DNA from: Defluviitaleaceae bacterium
Lineage (GTDB): Bacteria > Bacillota > Clostridia > Lachnospirales > WQUN01
Direction: 5' to 3'
Length of the DNA stretch: 33,953 nucleotides
Assembly (NCBI GenBank): GCA_009784025.1
Contig: WQVK01000027.1
Coordinates: 1 to 33,953, forward strand
Shown here piece by piece: positions 7,839 through 15,938 of the stretch. The notes under the pieces were generated by a model, which saw only the letters and a list, made by a program, of their open reading frames with translations, was not told the DNA's origin and searched no databases. The position numbers were made by a program, and so were the translations under genes. The stretch's first letter is position 1. Each line of letters opens with the position of its first letter.

Positions 7839-8339
7839 ATGACAGAGAAACTCAAATTGAAAATTGAAGATACCATTTCCGATTTATTCGACGGTGAAAT
7901 AAGGGGAAATTTGCTTAGTTTTATCGCTTACCTGCGGGAAAATAAAATGAACCCAAGCCGCTCTTCAGCAGTGTCATATAAAATCAGTTGCAAGGGATTT
8001 GTTGTTGGTTATATACGGGTGAATAACGATGACGGCACATTGCTAATCACACCATTTTTAGATGTGTACGATAGCGCTTCTTTACCTGACGGGCTAAAGG
8101 AAATCGTTTGGGCAAAGAAAAGAATTGGACGGCCATGTGGTGAAGGATGCCACAAATGCAGTCATATACTTGATGCAATTTTTGGGAAAGAATATGACGA
8201 TGCTTGTGGGCAATCTGTTAGTTTTATGAACCCTTCTGCAAGCGAACTTGAATGTATAAAAGAATTGCTGACATTGCGCAGAGATACTATAAAAAGCGGA
8301 AAGGCAAAATGCGGCATACCAATAAATTATGGCAAATGA
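7839..8339 (+). CDS. Protein of unknown function with a Cys/His cluster
   Basis: The 166-residue product is started at ATG 7839, which follows CATGGAGGGACAAA; an upstream in-frame ATG at 7782 lies in the preceding hairpin and has no binding site. The protein is cytoplasmic, mixed alpha/beta in appearance, with no membrane segment. It contains GRPCGEGCHKCSH (about residues 99-111), a C-x3-C-x2-C-x-H arrangement that could bind metal, followed by GKEYDDACG. I do not recognise the family. It stands alone between the GHL10 gene and the SPFH operon, and its codon choice is more AT-rich than the GHL10 gene. Confidence 0.75.
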   Translation: MTEKLKLKIEDTISDLFDGEIRGNLLSFIAYLRENKMNPSRSSAVSYKISCKGFVVGYIRVNNDDGTLLITPFLDVYDSASLPDGLKEIVWAKKRIGRPCGEGCHKCSHILDAIFGKEYDDACGQSVSFMNPSASELECIKELLTLRRDTIKSGKAKCGIPINYGK

Positions 8340-8379
8340 AACTTTTTATTGCAAAAAGCATAATTTCCAAAGAAGTCTA

Positions 8380-8418
8380 TTGACACCTCGTTTTTGAAAT
8401 GATATCATTGTGATATCA
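8380..8418 (+). promoter_or_regulatory. Strong promoter with overlapping tandem-palindrome operator for the SPFH operon
   Basis: TTGACA (8380-8385), a 17-bp spacer and TATCAT (8403-8408) form a near-consensus sigma-A promoter. Positions 8400-8418 read TGATATCATTGTGATATCA: two copies of the self-complementary 8-mer TGATATCA separated by 3 bp, centres 11 bp apart, covering the -10 element. A repressor bound here would block initiation. Ribbon-helix-helix proteins often bind short tandem sites of this kind, and one is encoded in the same operon. Confidence 0.75.
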
Positions 8419-8440
8419 AAATGAAGATGAGGTGTTTTTC

Positions 8441-9463
8441 ATGACAACAACAATCGACAGAACCAACCCAGGCATTGTAGAGAAGCCAGTATGGCGCATG
8501 GCCGGTATGCCAGTTTTAATCATCAACACATTGTTGGCACTGGGAGCAACTGGCGCAATCGTTTTTAGCCTTTTGGGGGATGCGGTCAATACCCCACTGC
8601 TGGTAGCGGGCATTGTGTATTTATCCATCCCGGTATGGCTGTTTTACATTGGGCTTTGCGTTGTACGGCCGCAAGAGGCTATGGTGCTTACGCTGTTTGG
8701 CAAATACAATGGTACTCTGCGCGGGCCTGGTTTCTTCTTTGTAAATCCGTTTTCCACTGCTTTCCGCAACGAGGTTAGCCAGCCTAGCACCGGCGCGGCC
8801 AACATAAGCGGCGCAAAAGCCGCCAGCGGAGTGGACGAGATTTCCAAGGCATTGGCAGTCCATGCTGCCAGAAAAATTTCTCTAAAGGCCAAAACCCTAA
8901 ACAACGACAAGCAAAGAATCAACGACCTGCTGGGTAACCCAGTTATAATCGACACCGTGGTGGTGTGGCGTATAGTGGACACCGCCAAGGCTATGTTTAA
9001 TGTGGACAATTTTATAGAGTTTTTGTCTATCCAATGCGATTCATCCCTGCGGGCGATAGTAAGCCAATACCCCTACGACCTGCCTAGGTATGGCCAAGGC
9101 GAAGATAAATGCCTACGCAGCGCATCGGAAGAGATTGTAAAGCAGCTAATGGCCGATATCCAAAAAAAAGTAGCCATAGCTGGCATGGAAATACTAGACG
9201 CCCGCATAACCAACCTATCCTACGCATCTGAAATAGCCGCCGCCATGCTGCAACGGCAGCAGGCCTCTGCTTTGGTAGACGCAAAACAAACCATAGTAGA
9301 TGGCGCAGTAGATATCGTGCAAATGGCCCTAAAGCGCCTGGCTCAGGACAATGTGATAGAGCTAGACGAAGAGCGCAAAGCTGCAATGGTAAGCAACCTG
9401 CTGGTTGTATTATGCTCAAACACCGAAGCCCAGCCAGTGATAAACAGCGGCTCACTTTACTAA
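8441..9463 (+). CDS. SPFH/band 7 membrane protein
   Basis: The 340-residue protein has two hydrophobic segments near the N-terminus (about 24-45 and 52-75), then an SPFH domain (about 76-290). The domain opens with RPQEAMVLTLFGKYNGTLRGPGFFFVNPF and includes VIIDTVVVWRIVDTAKAMFNVDN and the AGMEILDARITNLSYASEIAAAMLQRQQA block of stomatin/prohibitin relatives. SPFH proteins oligomerise as membrane scaffolds; this subgroup is common in Firmicutes and is followed, as here, by a small Arc-like protein. ATG 8441 follows GATGAGGTG and is preferred over an in-frame GTG at 8432, which lies inside the binding site. The downstream gene starts 1 bp after its stop. Confidence 0.9.
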   Translation: MTTTIDRTNPGIVEKPVWRMAGMPVLIINTLLALGATGAIVFSLLGDAVNTPLLVAGIVYLSIPVWLFYIGLCVVRPQEAMVLTLFGKYNGTLRGPGFFFVNPFSTAFRNEVSQPSTGAANISGAKAASGVDEISKALAVHAARKISLKAKTLNNDKQRINDLLGNPVIIDTVVVWRIVDTAKAMFNVDNFIEFLSIQCDSSLRAIVSQYPYDLPRYGQGEDKCLRSASEEIVKQLMADIQKKVAIAGMEILDARITNLSYASEIAAAMLQRQQASALVDAKQTIVDGAVDIVQMALKRLAQDNVIELDEERKAAMVSNLLVVLCSNTEAQPVINSGSLY

Positions 9464-9464
9464 A

Positions 9465-9644
9465 ATGGACAATGAAAAAAAACAGCCCCCAAAGGCGGAA
9501 AAAAAGAAACAAATCCCCCTGCGCCTGTCTGAAACTTTATATAATGACCTGGCTGCCTGGGCAGATGATGATTTCCGCAGCATAAACGGACAGATAGAAT
9601 ATCTGCTTTCCCAGGCTGTGAAAAAACAACGTAAAACCAGATAA
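9465..9644 (+). CDS. Small ribbon-helix-helix (Arc/CopG-like) protein
   Basis: This is a 59-residue protein. After a lysine-rich N-terminus the stretch QIPLRLSETLYNDLAAWAD (a beta strand and helix 1), then SINGQIEYLLSQAV (helix 2), matches the ribbon-helix-helix DNA-binding fold of Arc, with the polar side chains Q, P and R in the strand. The gene begins 1 bp after the SPFH stop, so it is co-transcribed and likely translated by re-initiation. It is probably a DNA-binding regulator, possibly of its own promoter at 8380-8418; no toxin gene is adjacent. Confidence 0.85.
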   Translation: MDNEKKQPPKAEKKKQIPLRLSETLYNDLAAWADDDFRSINGQIEYLLSQAVKKQRKTR

Positions 9645-9747
9645 ACCAATGCTAATCTCAAATTGAAACGGCATCTAAAACTCCAGGATAATGCGTTTAT
9701 GACGAATTTGCCGCGGACAATGAGACGATTTTAATTGAGATTGGTAT

Positions 9748-9792
9748 AAAAACCGCCTACAGGAAAATCACAAATTCCTGTGGACGGTTTTT
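9748..9792 (+). terminator. Rho-independent terminator of the SPFH operon
   Basis: AAAAACCG (9748-9755) pairs with CGGTTTTT (9785-9792) and ACAGGAA with TTCCTGT inside, with a 3x3 internal mismatch. The T-run closes the stem. It lies about 100 bp after the ribbon-helix-helix gene; the interval also has a weak dyad (AATCTCAA near 9654 and TTGAGATT near 9735). Confidence 0.75.
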
Positions 9793-9825
9793 AGTATATC
9801 AAGCATAAATAGATGGAGCGCATAA

Positions 9826-10587
9826 ATGGAATGTAATGTGAACGGAACAAGGCTTTTCTACAAAGAATGCGGCGTGGGTACGCCTATATTATGCCTGCAT
9901 GGCCACGGCATAGACCATCGCACGATGGCCGGCTGCCTAGAACCCATATTCGCCAACCTGCCCGGCTACAGGCGAATATATGTGGACCTGCCCGGCAGGG
10001 GAAATTCTCCGCCAGCACCAGGCATACAAAATGCCGACGATATGCTGGTTATGCTAGAGGGTTTTATCAGCCAAGTTATAGGTGGCGAAGAATTTTTGTT
10101 GGTTGGGGAATCCTATGGCGGATATCTGTCTCTGGGTTTAATCCGTGCGAGGCAGCGCGTGATGGGGCTGTTTCTGCTTTGCCCCTGCACCATTGCAGAT
10201 GCGAAGCGTCGGCAGCTTCCATCCGAAGCAGAAATGGCTGTGATAATAACTGAAACCAAGGAGATACAAGAAAGATTTGACAATGAAATAAAACCAGGAC
10301 TGATTGCCGCAGATAAGGCATATATAACGAAATATCAAAAAGAAGGGTACAGCTTCTCCTTTGCCAGTAAAATAGGGGAGATTGTATTCAACAAGCCAAC
10401 CTGCGTTGTGCTGGGTAGGCAGGATGATACCGTGGGTTATGCGGATACATTAAATTTAATGCAAAACTTTACAATGGCGACATATGTAATAGCCGACGGC
10501 GCAAGCCATAATATGCAAATTGAAAGAGTAGATTTGTTTAATGCCAGCGTTTTGGACTGGCTGGACAGGCTTAGCATGAAGGGGTGA
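9826..10587 (+). CDS. Alpha/beta hydrolase
   Basis: The 253-residue cytosolic protein has the alpha/beta hydrolase fold. It carries the oxyanion motif LCLHGHG (about 23-28), the nucleophile elbow GESYGG (S96), the acid in LGRQDDTVGY (about D199/D200) and the catalytic histidine in DGASHNMQ (H228). The substrate cannot be told; the size fits small esterases or C-C hydrolases. ATG 9826 follows ATGGAGCG. The stop overlaps the GGGGTGA just before the radical SAM gene, so both are probably one operon. Confidence 0.9.
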   Translation: MECNVNGTRLFYKECGVGTPILCLHGHGIDHRTMAGCLEPIFANLPGYRRIYVDLPGRGNSPPAPGIQNADDMLVMLEGFISQVIGGEEFLLVGESYGGYLSLGLIRARQRVMGLFLLCPCTIADAKRRQLPSEAEMAVIITETKEIQERFDNEIKPGLIAADKAYITKYQKEGYSFSFASKIGEIVFNKPTCVVLGRQDDTVGYADTLNLMQNFTMATYVIADGASHNMQIERVDLFNASVLDWLDRLSMKG

Positions 10588-10592
10588 TTCCT

Positions 10593-11459
10593 ATGCATTT
10601 TAAAGAAGCCCGGGGTATACTTTCCCCGCAGAATGGTATGAATATCTTCCGAGGCTGCACCCATGGCTGCATCTATTGCGACAGCCGAAGCGACTGCTAT
10701 CAAATCACTCACGATTTTGAAGATGTCCAGATTAAAAGCAATGCCCCACAGCTACTAGAGGCAGCCCTTCGAAAAAAGCGGAAAAAATGCATGATAAGCA
10801 CTGGCGCAATGTGTGACCCATATATTCACCTAGAAGAACAGCTATGCCACACCCGCAAATGCATAGAAATTATCGACAAATACGGCTTTGGCGTTGCCAT
10901 CCAAACAAAATCCAGCCGCATACTGCGGGACATGGATTTGTTTAAATCTATACACCGTAAGGCAAAATGCGTGGTGCAGCTAACCCTAACCACCCACAAC
11001 GAAGTTCTATGTAAAATTATCGAGCCTGCCGTCAGCACAACAAAGGAGCGTTTTGCCGTGTTAGAGGCCATGCGCGACGAGGGCATCCCCACCATAGTAT
11101 GGTTAGGCCCGCTGCTGCCTTTCATAAACGATAACGAGGAGAATATGATGGGCATTTTGGATTATTGCATCCGGGCGAAGGTATATGGCATTATAGTATG
11201 GGGCATGGGCATGACGCTTCGCAGCGGCAGCCGGGAATATTTCTACCGGCAGCTAGATAGGCATTTTCCGGGGATGGCCAAAAAATATCGGCAAAAATAC
11301 GGAGATAGCTACGTGATAACAAGTGATAATAGCAGCAGCCTAATGCGCCTGTTCTGCGAAACTTGCGAGGCCCATGGCATCATCCACGATAGAGATGAGT
11401 TGCTGCATTATTGCAATAGTTTTCCAGATTTGCAGATGGAGCAGCTTAGTTTATGGTAG
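10593..11459 (+). CDS. SPL-family radical SAM protein
   Basis: The 288-residue protein opens with KEARGILSPQNGMNIFRGCTHGCIYCDSRS, the hallmark of the spore-photoproduct-lyase-like (COG1533) radical SAM group. C22, C26 and C29 (CxxxCxxC) are the [4Fe-4S] ligands that cleave S-adenosylmethionine. Later motifs ISTGAMCDPYIHLE and QTKSSRILRD fit the same group. The function within this group is mostly unknown; DNA repair like SplB is not established, and the SplB-specific distal cysteine was not identified. ATG 10593 follows AAGGGG 8 nt upstream; a GTG at 10584 would overlap the hydrolase by 4 bp and is less likely. A 164-bp palindrome follows. Confidence 0.88.
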   Translation: MHFKEARGILSPQNGMNIFRGCTHGCIYCDSRSDCYQITHDFEDVQIKSNAPQLLEAALRKKRKKCMISTGAMCDPYIHLEEQLCHTRKCIEIIDKYGFGVAIQTKSSRILRDMDLFKSIHRKAKCVVQLTLTTHNEVLCKIIEPAVSTTKERFAVLEAMRDEGIPTIVWLGPLLPFINDNEENMMGILDYCIRAKVYGIIVWGMGMTLRSGSREYFYRQLDRHFPGMAKKYRQKYGDSYVITSDNSSSLMRLFCETCEAHGIIHDRDELLHYCNSFPDLQMEQLSLW

Positions 11460-11472
11460 AAAACCGTGGGTA

Positions 11473-11636
11473 TATAGCCGCTCCACCTAAAAACATTCGC
11501 ATAGAGCGCGGGAAATTTTTCGCAAGGCGAGGAGCTGAAAATCGCCGCGCACTAGCAGTGCGCAAGGTTTTTAGCGACGAAGGCTTGTGGGAAATTTACA
11601 AGCTCTATGCGAATGTTTTTAGGTGGAGCGGCTATA
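11473..11636. repeat. 164-bp palindromic element with 35-bp perfect inverted termini (MITE-like or giant hairpin)
   Basis: Positions 11473-11507 and 11602-11636 are exact reverse complements (35 of 35), beginning TATAGCCGCTCC. The interior also pairs imperfectly (GCTGAAAA with TTTTTAGC, and GCGCAC-TAGCA-GTGCGC at the tip, about 11553-11569), so the whole element folds on itself. A TA dinucleotide is present at both edges, as would be left by Tc1/IS630-type insertion. It fills the gap between two convergent genes and encodes no protein of its own. Confidence 0.85.
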
Positions 11637-11648
11637 GTAATACTCCAA

Positions 11649-13004
11649 TCAATCATCCGTAATACGATACTTCTGCCATTTTTTTGACCGCCAGCGGAAT
11701 AGCATTATTATGCCGCGGGTGCATTCGTCCATGGCGGTGGCTATTATTATGCCTACTACACCAAAGCCCAGCACTACGCCTAGTACAAAGCCCATTAATG
11801 CGCCTATGCCCCACATGGAGAATATACCCACTATCACGGGGAATTTTACGTCGCCTACTGCCCGCAGCGAGCCTATTATGATTACATTACATGCGCGGCC
11901 AATTTCTAAGAAGATGAACACAAACATTACTTGCCGGCCGGTTTCTATAACATCTGGATTATCTGTAAAAATGCCTAGTAGCTGCCGCGAGAAGGTAAAG
12001 AACAGCAGTGCCACCACAACTGACGAAAATATGGATAGTTTCAAGAACCTGAAGCATTTTTTATAGATTTCGTCGATTTTTTTTGCGCCCATTAGGTGGC
12101 CGATTATTATTTGCCCGGCCTGGGCTATGGATACTGTTATCAAAAACATGAACACATTTAGGCTGCGGGAGTATATGCGGGTGCTTATTGCTGCCGCGCC
12201 CATGCCGGTTATTAACATGGTAAGGAATGTCTGGTAGCCACTGTAGGATAAGTTTTCCCCTGCGGCGGGTATGCCAATGCTAAATATTTTTTTTACATAT
12301 TGAAATGGGAATTTTTTTATGCTAATCCCTTTAAATGGGTTGCCAACGCGCCTAAACAGTATAAACAGCGCAAGGCAAAGGGCTAGACTGCGGCTTATTA
12401 CTGTGGTGATGGCCACGCCTGTGGTGGTGGCAATGCCCAGGAATCCTGTAACTGAGAAGCCAAAAACCCCGAAAATAACCACAGCATTGCCCACTATGTT
12501 GATTATATTCATGGTGACGGTAATCACCATAGTGTCGCGAGTGTGGCGGTAGCTTCGCAAAATCGTGTTAACGCTGGTTAACATAGCCTGCATGAAAATA
12601 AATGACCCGACTATAACCAGATACCGCTCTGCAGGCTGCCTTACGTAATATGCCAGATCCATAAGGGACAATATATTCCCGTGGAAGAATAAAAACACAA
12701 AGCTTACGATACACCCAAATGCAAGGCTACAACAAAGCGCAACCCCAGCTACTTTTCTAGCATCGCCAAATTTTTCTGCCCCTAGGTATTGCGCAATAAT
12801 AACCGCGGCACCCGTAGAAACAAACCCAAACATGACAATGGCAAACATAACAAACTGATTGGCCACCCCAACAGAGTTAACGGCTGAATCTGAATATTGG
12901 CTTAGCATAAAAACGTCCATGTTGCCCATAAGCATGAGCAGCAACATTTCTACAAAAATGGGCCATGCCAAATGTATTAAAGAGAGTTTTTTATTATCAG
13001 ACAT
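11649..13004 (-). CDS. MATE-family multidrug/cation efflux transporter
   Basis: The 451-residue integral membrane protein has about twelve hydrophobic segments in two related halves, as in the MATE (MatE) family. Typical features include MLLLMLMGNMDVFMLSQYSDSAVNSVGVANQ in the first half and GENLSYSGYQTFLTMLI opening the second. Such carriers export cationic drugs or metabolites using Na+ or H+ gradients. ATG 13004 follows CCAGGAGGCAACA. The gene is leftward and follows the EamA gene, with 116 bp between that contains a start-less coding-like stretch. Confidence 0.92.
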   Translation of the reverse strand: MSDNKKLSLIHLAWPIFVEMLLLMLMGNMDVFMLSQYSDSAVNSVGVANQFVMFAIVMFGFVSTGAAVIIAQYLGAEKFGDARKVAGVALCCSLAFGCIVSFVFLFFHGNILSLMDLAYYVRQPAERYLVIVGSFIFMQAMLTSVNTILRSYRHTRDTMVITVTMNIINIVGNAVVIFGVFGFSVTGFLGIATTTGVAITTVISRSLALCLALFILFRRVGNPFKGISIKKFPFQYVKKIFSIGIPAAGENLSYSGYQTFLTMLITGMGAAAISTRIYSRSLNVFMFLITVSIAQAGQIIIGHLMGAKKIDEIYKKCFRFLKLSIFSSVVVALLFFTFSRQLLGIFTDNPDVIETGRQVMFVFIFLEIGRACNVIIIGSLRAVGDVKFPVIVGIFSMWGIGALMGFVLGVVLGFGVVGIIIATAMDECTRGIIMLFRWRSKKWQKYRITDD

Positions 13005-13022
13005 TGTTGCCTCCTGGTTGAT

Positions 13023-13120
13023 TTAAACTGAGGTGACTTCCCACACCACAGCAAACTTTTCATAATGCTTGCTTTGCGAACTTGGCTCTACCTGCTGCTC
13101 GATTTCTTTTGGGTTACCGT
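13023..13120 (-). pseudogene. Start-less coding-like remnant between two transporter genes
   Basis: Leftward, a frame is open for 33 codons and ends in TAA at 13025-13023. Its residues look protein-like (for example EKFAVVWEVTSV at the end), and codon choice resembles the neighbours. There is no ATG, GTG or TTG in the frame, and a stop precedes it at the end of the EamA gene. It could be the 3' tail of a lost gene or chance; confidence is low. Confidence 0.25.
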
Positions 13121-14005
13121 TTAATTTTTATGTTTTGGTTTTGGAATTTGCGCTATTAAAATCGCTGCAAAAATTAACATGCAGCCGAAGATTTCCCTTG
13201 GGGATAGAAACTGGCTTAGGATCAGCCAGCCCACTAAGGCCGCAATAACGGCTTCAAAGCTAAAAAGCACTGCTGCTATGGTGGCATCGGTGGTTTTTTG
13301 GGCTTTCATTTGCAATATATAGGCTACGCCGCTGGATAACACGCCGGTGTAAAGCACATATGGTGCAGCGGCAGAAATCCCATCCAGTGAAGGTGTTTCA
13401 AACAAAAATGCCAGCGAAAAAGATACCACAGACACCACATAAAACTGCACGCAGGCCAAAGCAATCACATTGTGCTTGGGGGAAAAATGGCTTATTATAA
13501 GTATTTGCACCGTAAAGCAGATGGCGCATAGGAAGATAAGGATATCGCCAATATTTACATAAAACCCGTCAGATAAGCTAAGAAAATACATGCCAACAAT
13601 GGCCACCCCAGCGCTTACCCATACATAGGCAGAAGGCCGTTTTCTAAAGAAAGCGAAGCTGGCAACGGGTACCATAATCACGTACAAAGTAGTGATAAAG
13701 CTGGCATTGGCCACGCTGGTGTGGATTATGCCAAATTGCTGTAGGTTTATAGCCAGGCAAAGCACCAACCCGCACAAAACTCCCGCAACAACTGTACCCT
13801 TATTTATGCCAGCCTGCTTGCGCCGCATGAAAAACAAAGTGGGCAAAAGGGCGATAGTTCCGCCAATTGCAAAGCGCACCCCATTAAATGTAAGGGGCGA
13901 GACATGATACATCCCAGAAGATTGCGCTACATAGCCAGCCCCCCATATTAAAGTGGCCACAATAATCATCATATTACCTTTTAAGCTTGAAGTCTTTGCG
14001 GTCAT
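13121..14005 (-). CDS. EamA/DMT-superfamily transporter
   Basis: The 294-residue protein has ten predicted membrane segments in two five-helix EamA repeats. The first opens with MMIIVATLIWGAGYVAQSSGM and the second with IGDILIFLCAICFTVQILIIS. Members of this family export amino acids, nucleosides or other metabolites; the substrate cannot be inferred. ATG 14005 follows AAGGAGCAAGGC, and a TATAAT box reads leftward at 14072-14067. The gene heads the EamA-MATE leftward pair. Confidence 0.9.
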   Translation of the reverse strand: MTAKTSSLKGNMMIIVATLIWGAGYVAQSSGMYHVSPLTFNGVRFAIGGTIALLPTLFFMRRKQAGINKGTVVAGVLCGLVLCLAINLQQFGIIHTSVANASFITTLYVIMVPVASFAFFRKRPSAYVWVSAGVAIVGMYFLSLSDGFYVNIGDILIFLCAICFTVQILIISHFSPKHNVIALACVQFYVVSVVSFSLAFLFETPSLDGISAAAPYVLYTGVLSSGVAYILQMKAQKTTDATIAAVLFSFEAVIAALVGWLILSQFLSPREIFGCMLIFAAILIAQIPKPKHKN

Positions 14006-14493
14006 GCCTTGCTCCTTGGTATGTACAGTCGTGTAAAGACTATAGATTTTTGCATACCTGTATATTATAGCATATTTTCAGCTGGATGGGGGTAAAACTT
14101 GCTTATTCCAAGTTTAATTGAAGAATTATTTCACTTTAATAGTTTTAACACCTCCATAAATATCAAAAATGGTACCATACGGTACCATAAACAAGAGAAA
14201 ATGGTACAGTATGGTACCATTTTTTTGCCAAAAAATCACTTTTTTAAGGGTGTCGCGCCCCCAAAACCCCGAAAATTCAACATTCTTGTAGATAAAATTT
14301 AAAGTTTTCTTGTAAAACTTTTTCCGAAGGTAACCCGGAAGGAACTGGGCGGTAAACCGTGCCGGGTTCGCAAGGCGAATTTCATGAAAAATATTGTAGA
14401 TGTGGCCGGCAAAACCCCCGACGGTTTTCCTTTACTTACCCAAGACAAACCCTTACAATAAGTCCAAGACTAAAATAGAATCGAGGACATATT
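14006..14493. other. 488-bp intergenic region between divergent eamA-type gene and uxaC
   Basis: There is no convincing gene. It holds the leftward -10 box (TATAAT, 14072-14067), the GGTACC quasi-palindrome (14165-14228), a diverged AT-rich element resembling the 17478-17535 repeat (GATAAAATTTAAAGTTTT near 14290-14310), GC-rich short dyads (CCCGGAAGG... near 14330-14365) and a CCCCCGACGGTTTT tail near 14415. A 67-codon open frame over the palindrome is judged spurious. Confidence 0.6.
14165..14228. repeat. GGTACC quasi-palindrome pair, copy 1
   Basis: ATGGTACCATACGGTACCAT (14169-14188) and ATGGTACAGTATGGTACCAT (14201-14220) are near-perfect reverse complements of each other, and each is itself almost palindromic. 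Start-to-start distance is 32 bp. A-run before and T7 after make it resemble a rightward terminator hairpin, although no rightward gene precedes it. The second copy is at 17335-17394. Confidence 0.8.
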
Positions 14494-15894
14494 ATGAGAG
14501 CATTTATGGACGAACATTTTTTGCTGGACAATGGCACCGCGGTGGACATTTACGACCATATTAAAAACCTGCCCATTATCGACTATCACTGCCACTTGAA
14601 CCCAGCGGCTATTACGAACAATGCGCGCTTTAATGGCATTACCGAGCTATGGTTGGGGGGCGACCATTATAAATGGCGCATGATGCGCCATAATGGTGTG
14701 CCAGAGTCACATATTACAGGCGATGCGCCAGCGCACGAGAAATTTGCCGCATGGTGTGCCACCCTTGAAACCGCCATCGGCAACCCGGGTTATCACTGGG
14801 CGCATCTGGAGCTGCGCAATTATTTTGGCTTTCATGGCGTGGTAACAAAAGATAACGCCGCAGAAATTTACGCGATATGCAACAGCCAGATAGAAAGCCC
14901 AGACTTTAATGTACATGCTCTGCTGAAAAAAAGCCGCGTAGAATGGCTTGGCACAACAGACGACCCGATAGATACCCTAGAGCATCATAAAAAAATAAAA
15001 GAGGATAATATCCCCGGCGTGCCAAAGGTGATACCAAGCTTCCGCCCATCCAATGCTATGGATATAGAAAAGCCAGCCTTCGTGGAATATATAAGCAAGT
15101 TGGCGGCCGCTAGTGGCATGGCTATTACAGGTTGGGATAGCCTTGAAGCCGCGCTGGTTTCCCGCATAGACCATTTTCATAATATGGACTGCCGCATATC
15201 TGACCATGCGCTAGACCCACCTGTGTTTAATTCTGTCGCCACAAAGGCCCAGGCCGAGGCAGCCTTAAAGAAAGCCCTAGCAGGCGATATTTTAACAGAT
15301 TGTGATATTGTAGCGTATAAATCTGTAATAATGGTAATGCTGGGGGCAGAATACGCCAAGCGCGGCTGGGTAATGCAGCTGCATATGGGTGCCCAGCGCG
15401 CAAACAACAGTCGCATGTTAAAGCTGGCCGGCCCAGATACAGGATTCGACTCCATGAGCGACGCCACATTCAGCCTACCTCTGGGCCAAATGCTAGACGC
15501 CATGGAAGTAAAAGACGCCCTGCCAAAAACCGTCCTATACGCTCTAAACCCCACCGCAGACGATATGCTGGCCACCATGATAGGCAACTTTGCTGGCCGC
15601 GGCATAAAAGGACGCATGCAATGGGGCTGCCCATGGTGGTTTAACGACAACAAACCCGGCATGATAAAGCATTTAATCACCCTGGCGAACCACGGCATGG
15701 TAGCCAATTTCATAGGAATGCTAACAGATTCCCGCAGCTTTATATCATACCCTCGCCACGAATATTTCCGCCGCATACTGGCCAACCAACTGGGCGTATG
15801 GGCAGAATCTGGCGATTTCCCGCGGAATATGGACACCTTGTACAAAATCGCAGGAGATATTGCTTACTATAATGTGAAGGGCTATTTCGCGTAA
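14494..15894 (+). CDS. uxaC: Glucuronate isomerase (uronate isomerase)
   Basis: It interconverts D-glucuronate and D-fructuronate, or D-galacturonate and D-tagaturonate, the first step of hexuronate catabolism. The 466-residue length matches the family. The amidohydrolase metal motif is IDYHCHLNP (about residues 28-36). Further family blocks are DHYKWRMMRHNG, VEWLGTTDDP, QLHMGAQRANNSRM, QWGCPWWFND and the C-terminal LTDSRSFISYPRHEYFRRIL. ATG 14494 follows TCGAGGAC. No other hexuronate genes (uxuA, kdgK, a KdgR-type regulator) are adjacent, so the rest of the pathway lies elsewhere. Confidence 0.95.
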   Translation: MRAFMDEHFLLDNGTAVDIYDHIKNLPIIDYHCHLNPAAITNNARFNGITELWLGGDHYKWRMMRHNGVPESHITGDAPAHEKFAAWCATLETAIGNPGYHWAHLELRNYFGFHGVVTKDNAAEIYAICNSQIESPDFNVHALLKKSRVEWLGTTDDPIDTLEHHKKIKEDNIPGVPKVIPSFRPSNAMDIEKPAFVEYISKLAAASGMAITGWDSLEAALVSRIDHFHNMDCRISDHALDPPVFNSVATKAQAEAALKKALAGDILTDCDIVAYKSVIMVMLGAEYAKRGWVMQLHMGAQRANNSRMLKLAGPDTGFDSMSDATFSLPLGQMLDAMEVKDALPKTVLYALNPTADDMLATMIGNFAGRGIKGRMQWGCPWWFNDNKPGMIKHLITLANHGMVANFIGMLTDSRSFISYPRHEYFRRILANQLGVWAESGDFPRNMDTLYKIAGDIAYYNVKGYFA

Positions 15895-15938
15895 CGAAAT
15901 TTTTTGCGAACAACATTTATATTAGGCGGTGTTAAAAA

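Noticed and set aside
10076-10338. Leftward open frames within the alpha/beta hydrolase gene
   Set aside because: They are antisense shadows without ribosome binding sites or recognisable domains.
14099-14302. 67-codon open frame in the uxaC upstream region
   Set aside because: It spans the GGTACC palindrome, lacks a ribosome binding site and has no protein-like pattern.
14453-14481. TTACAA-17-TAGAAT as a uxaC promoter
   Set aside because: Transcription would start inside or after the ribosome binding site (GAGGA, about 14483-14487), leaving no leader; the real promoter is probably upstream.
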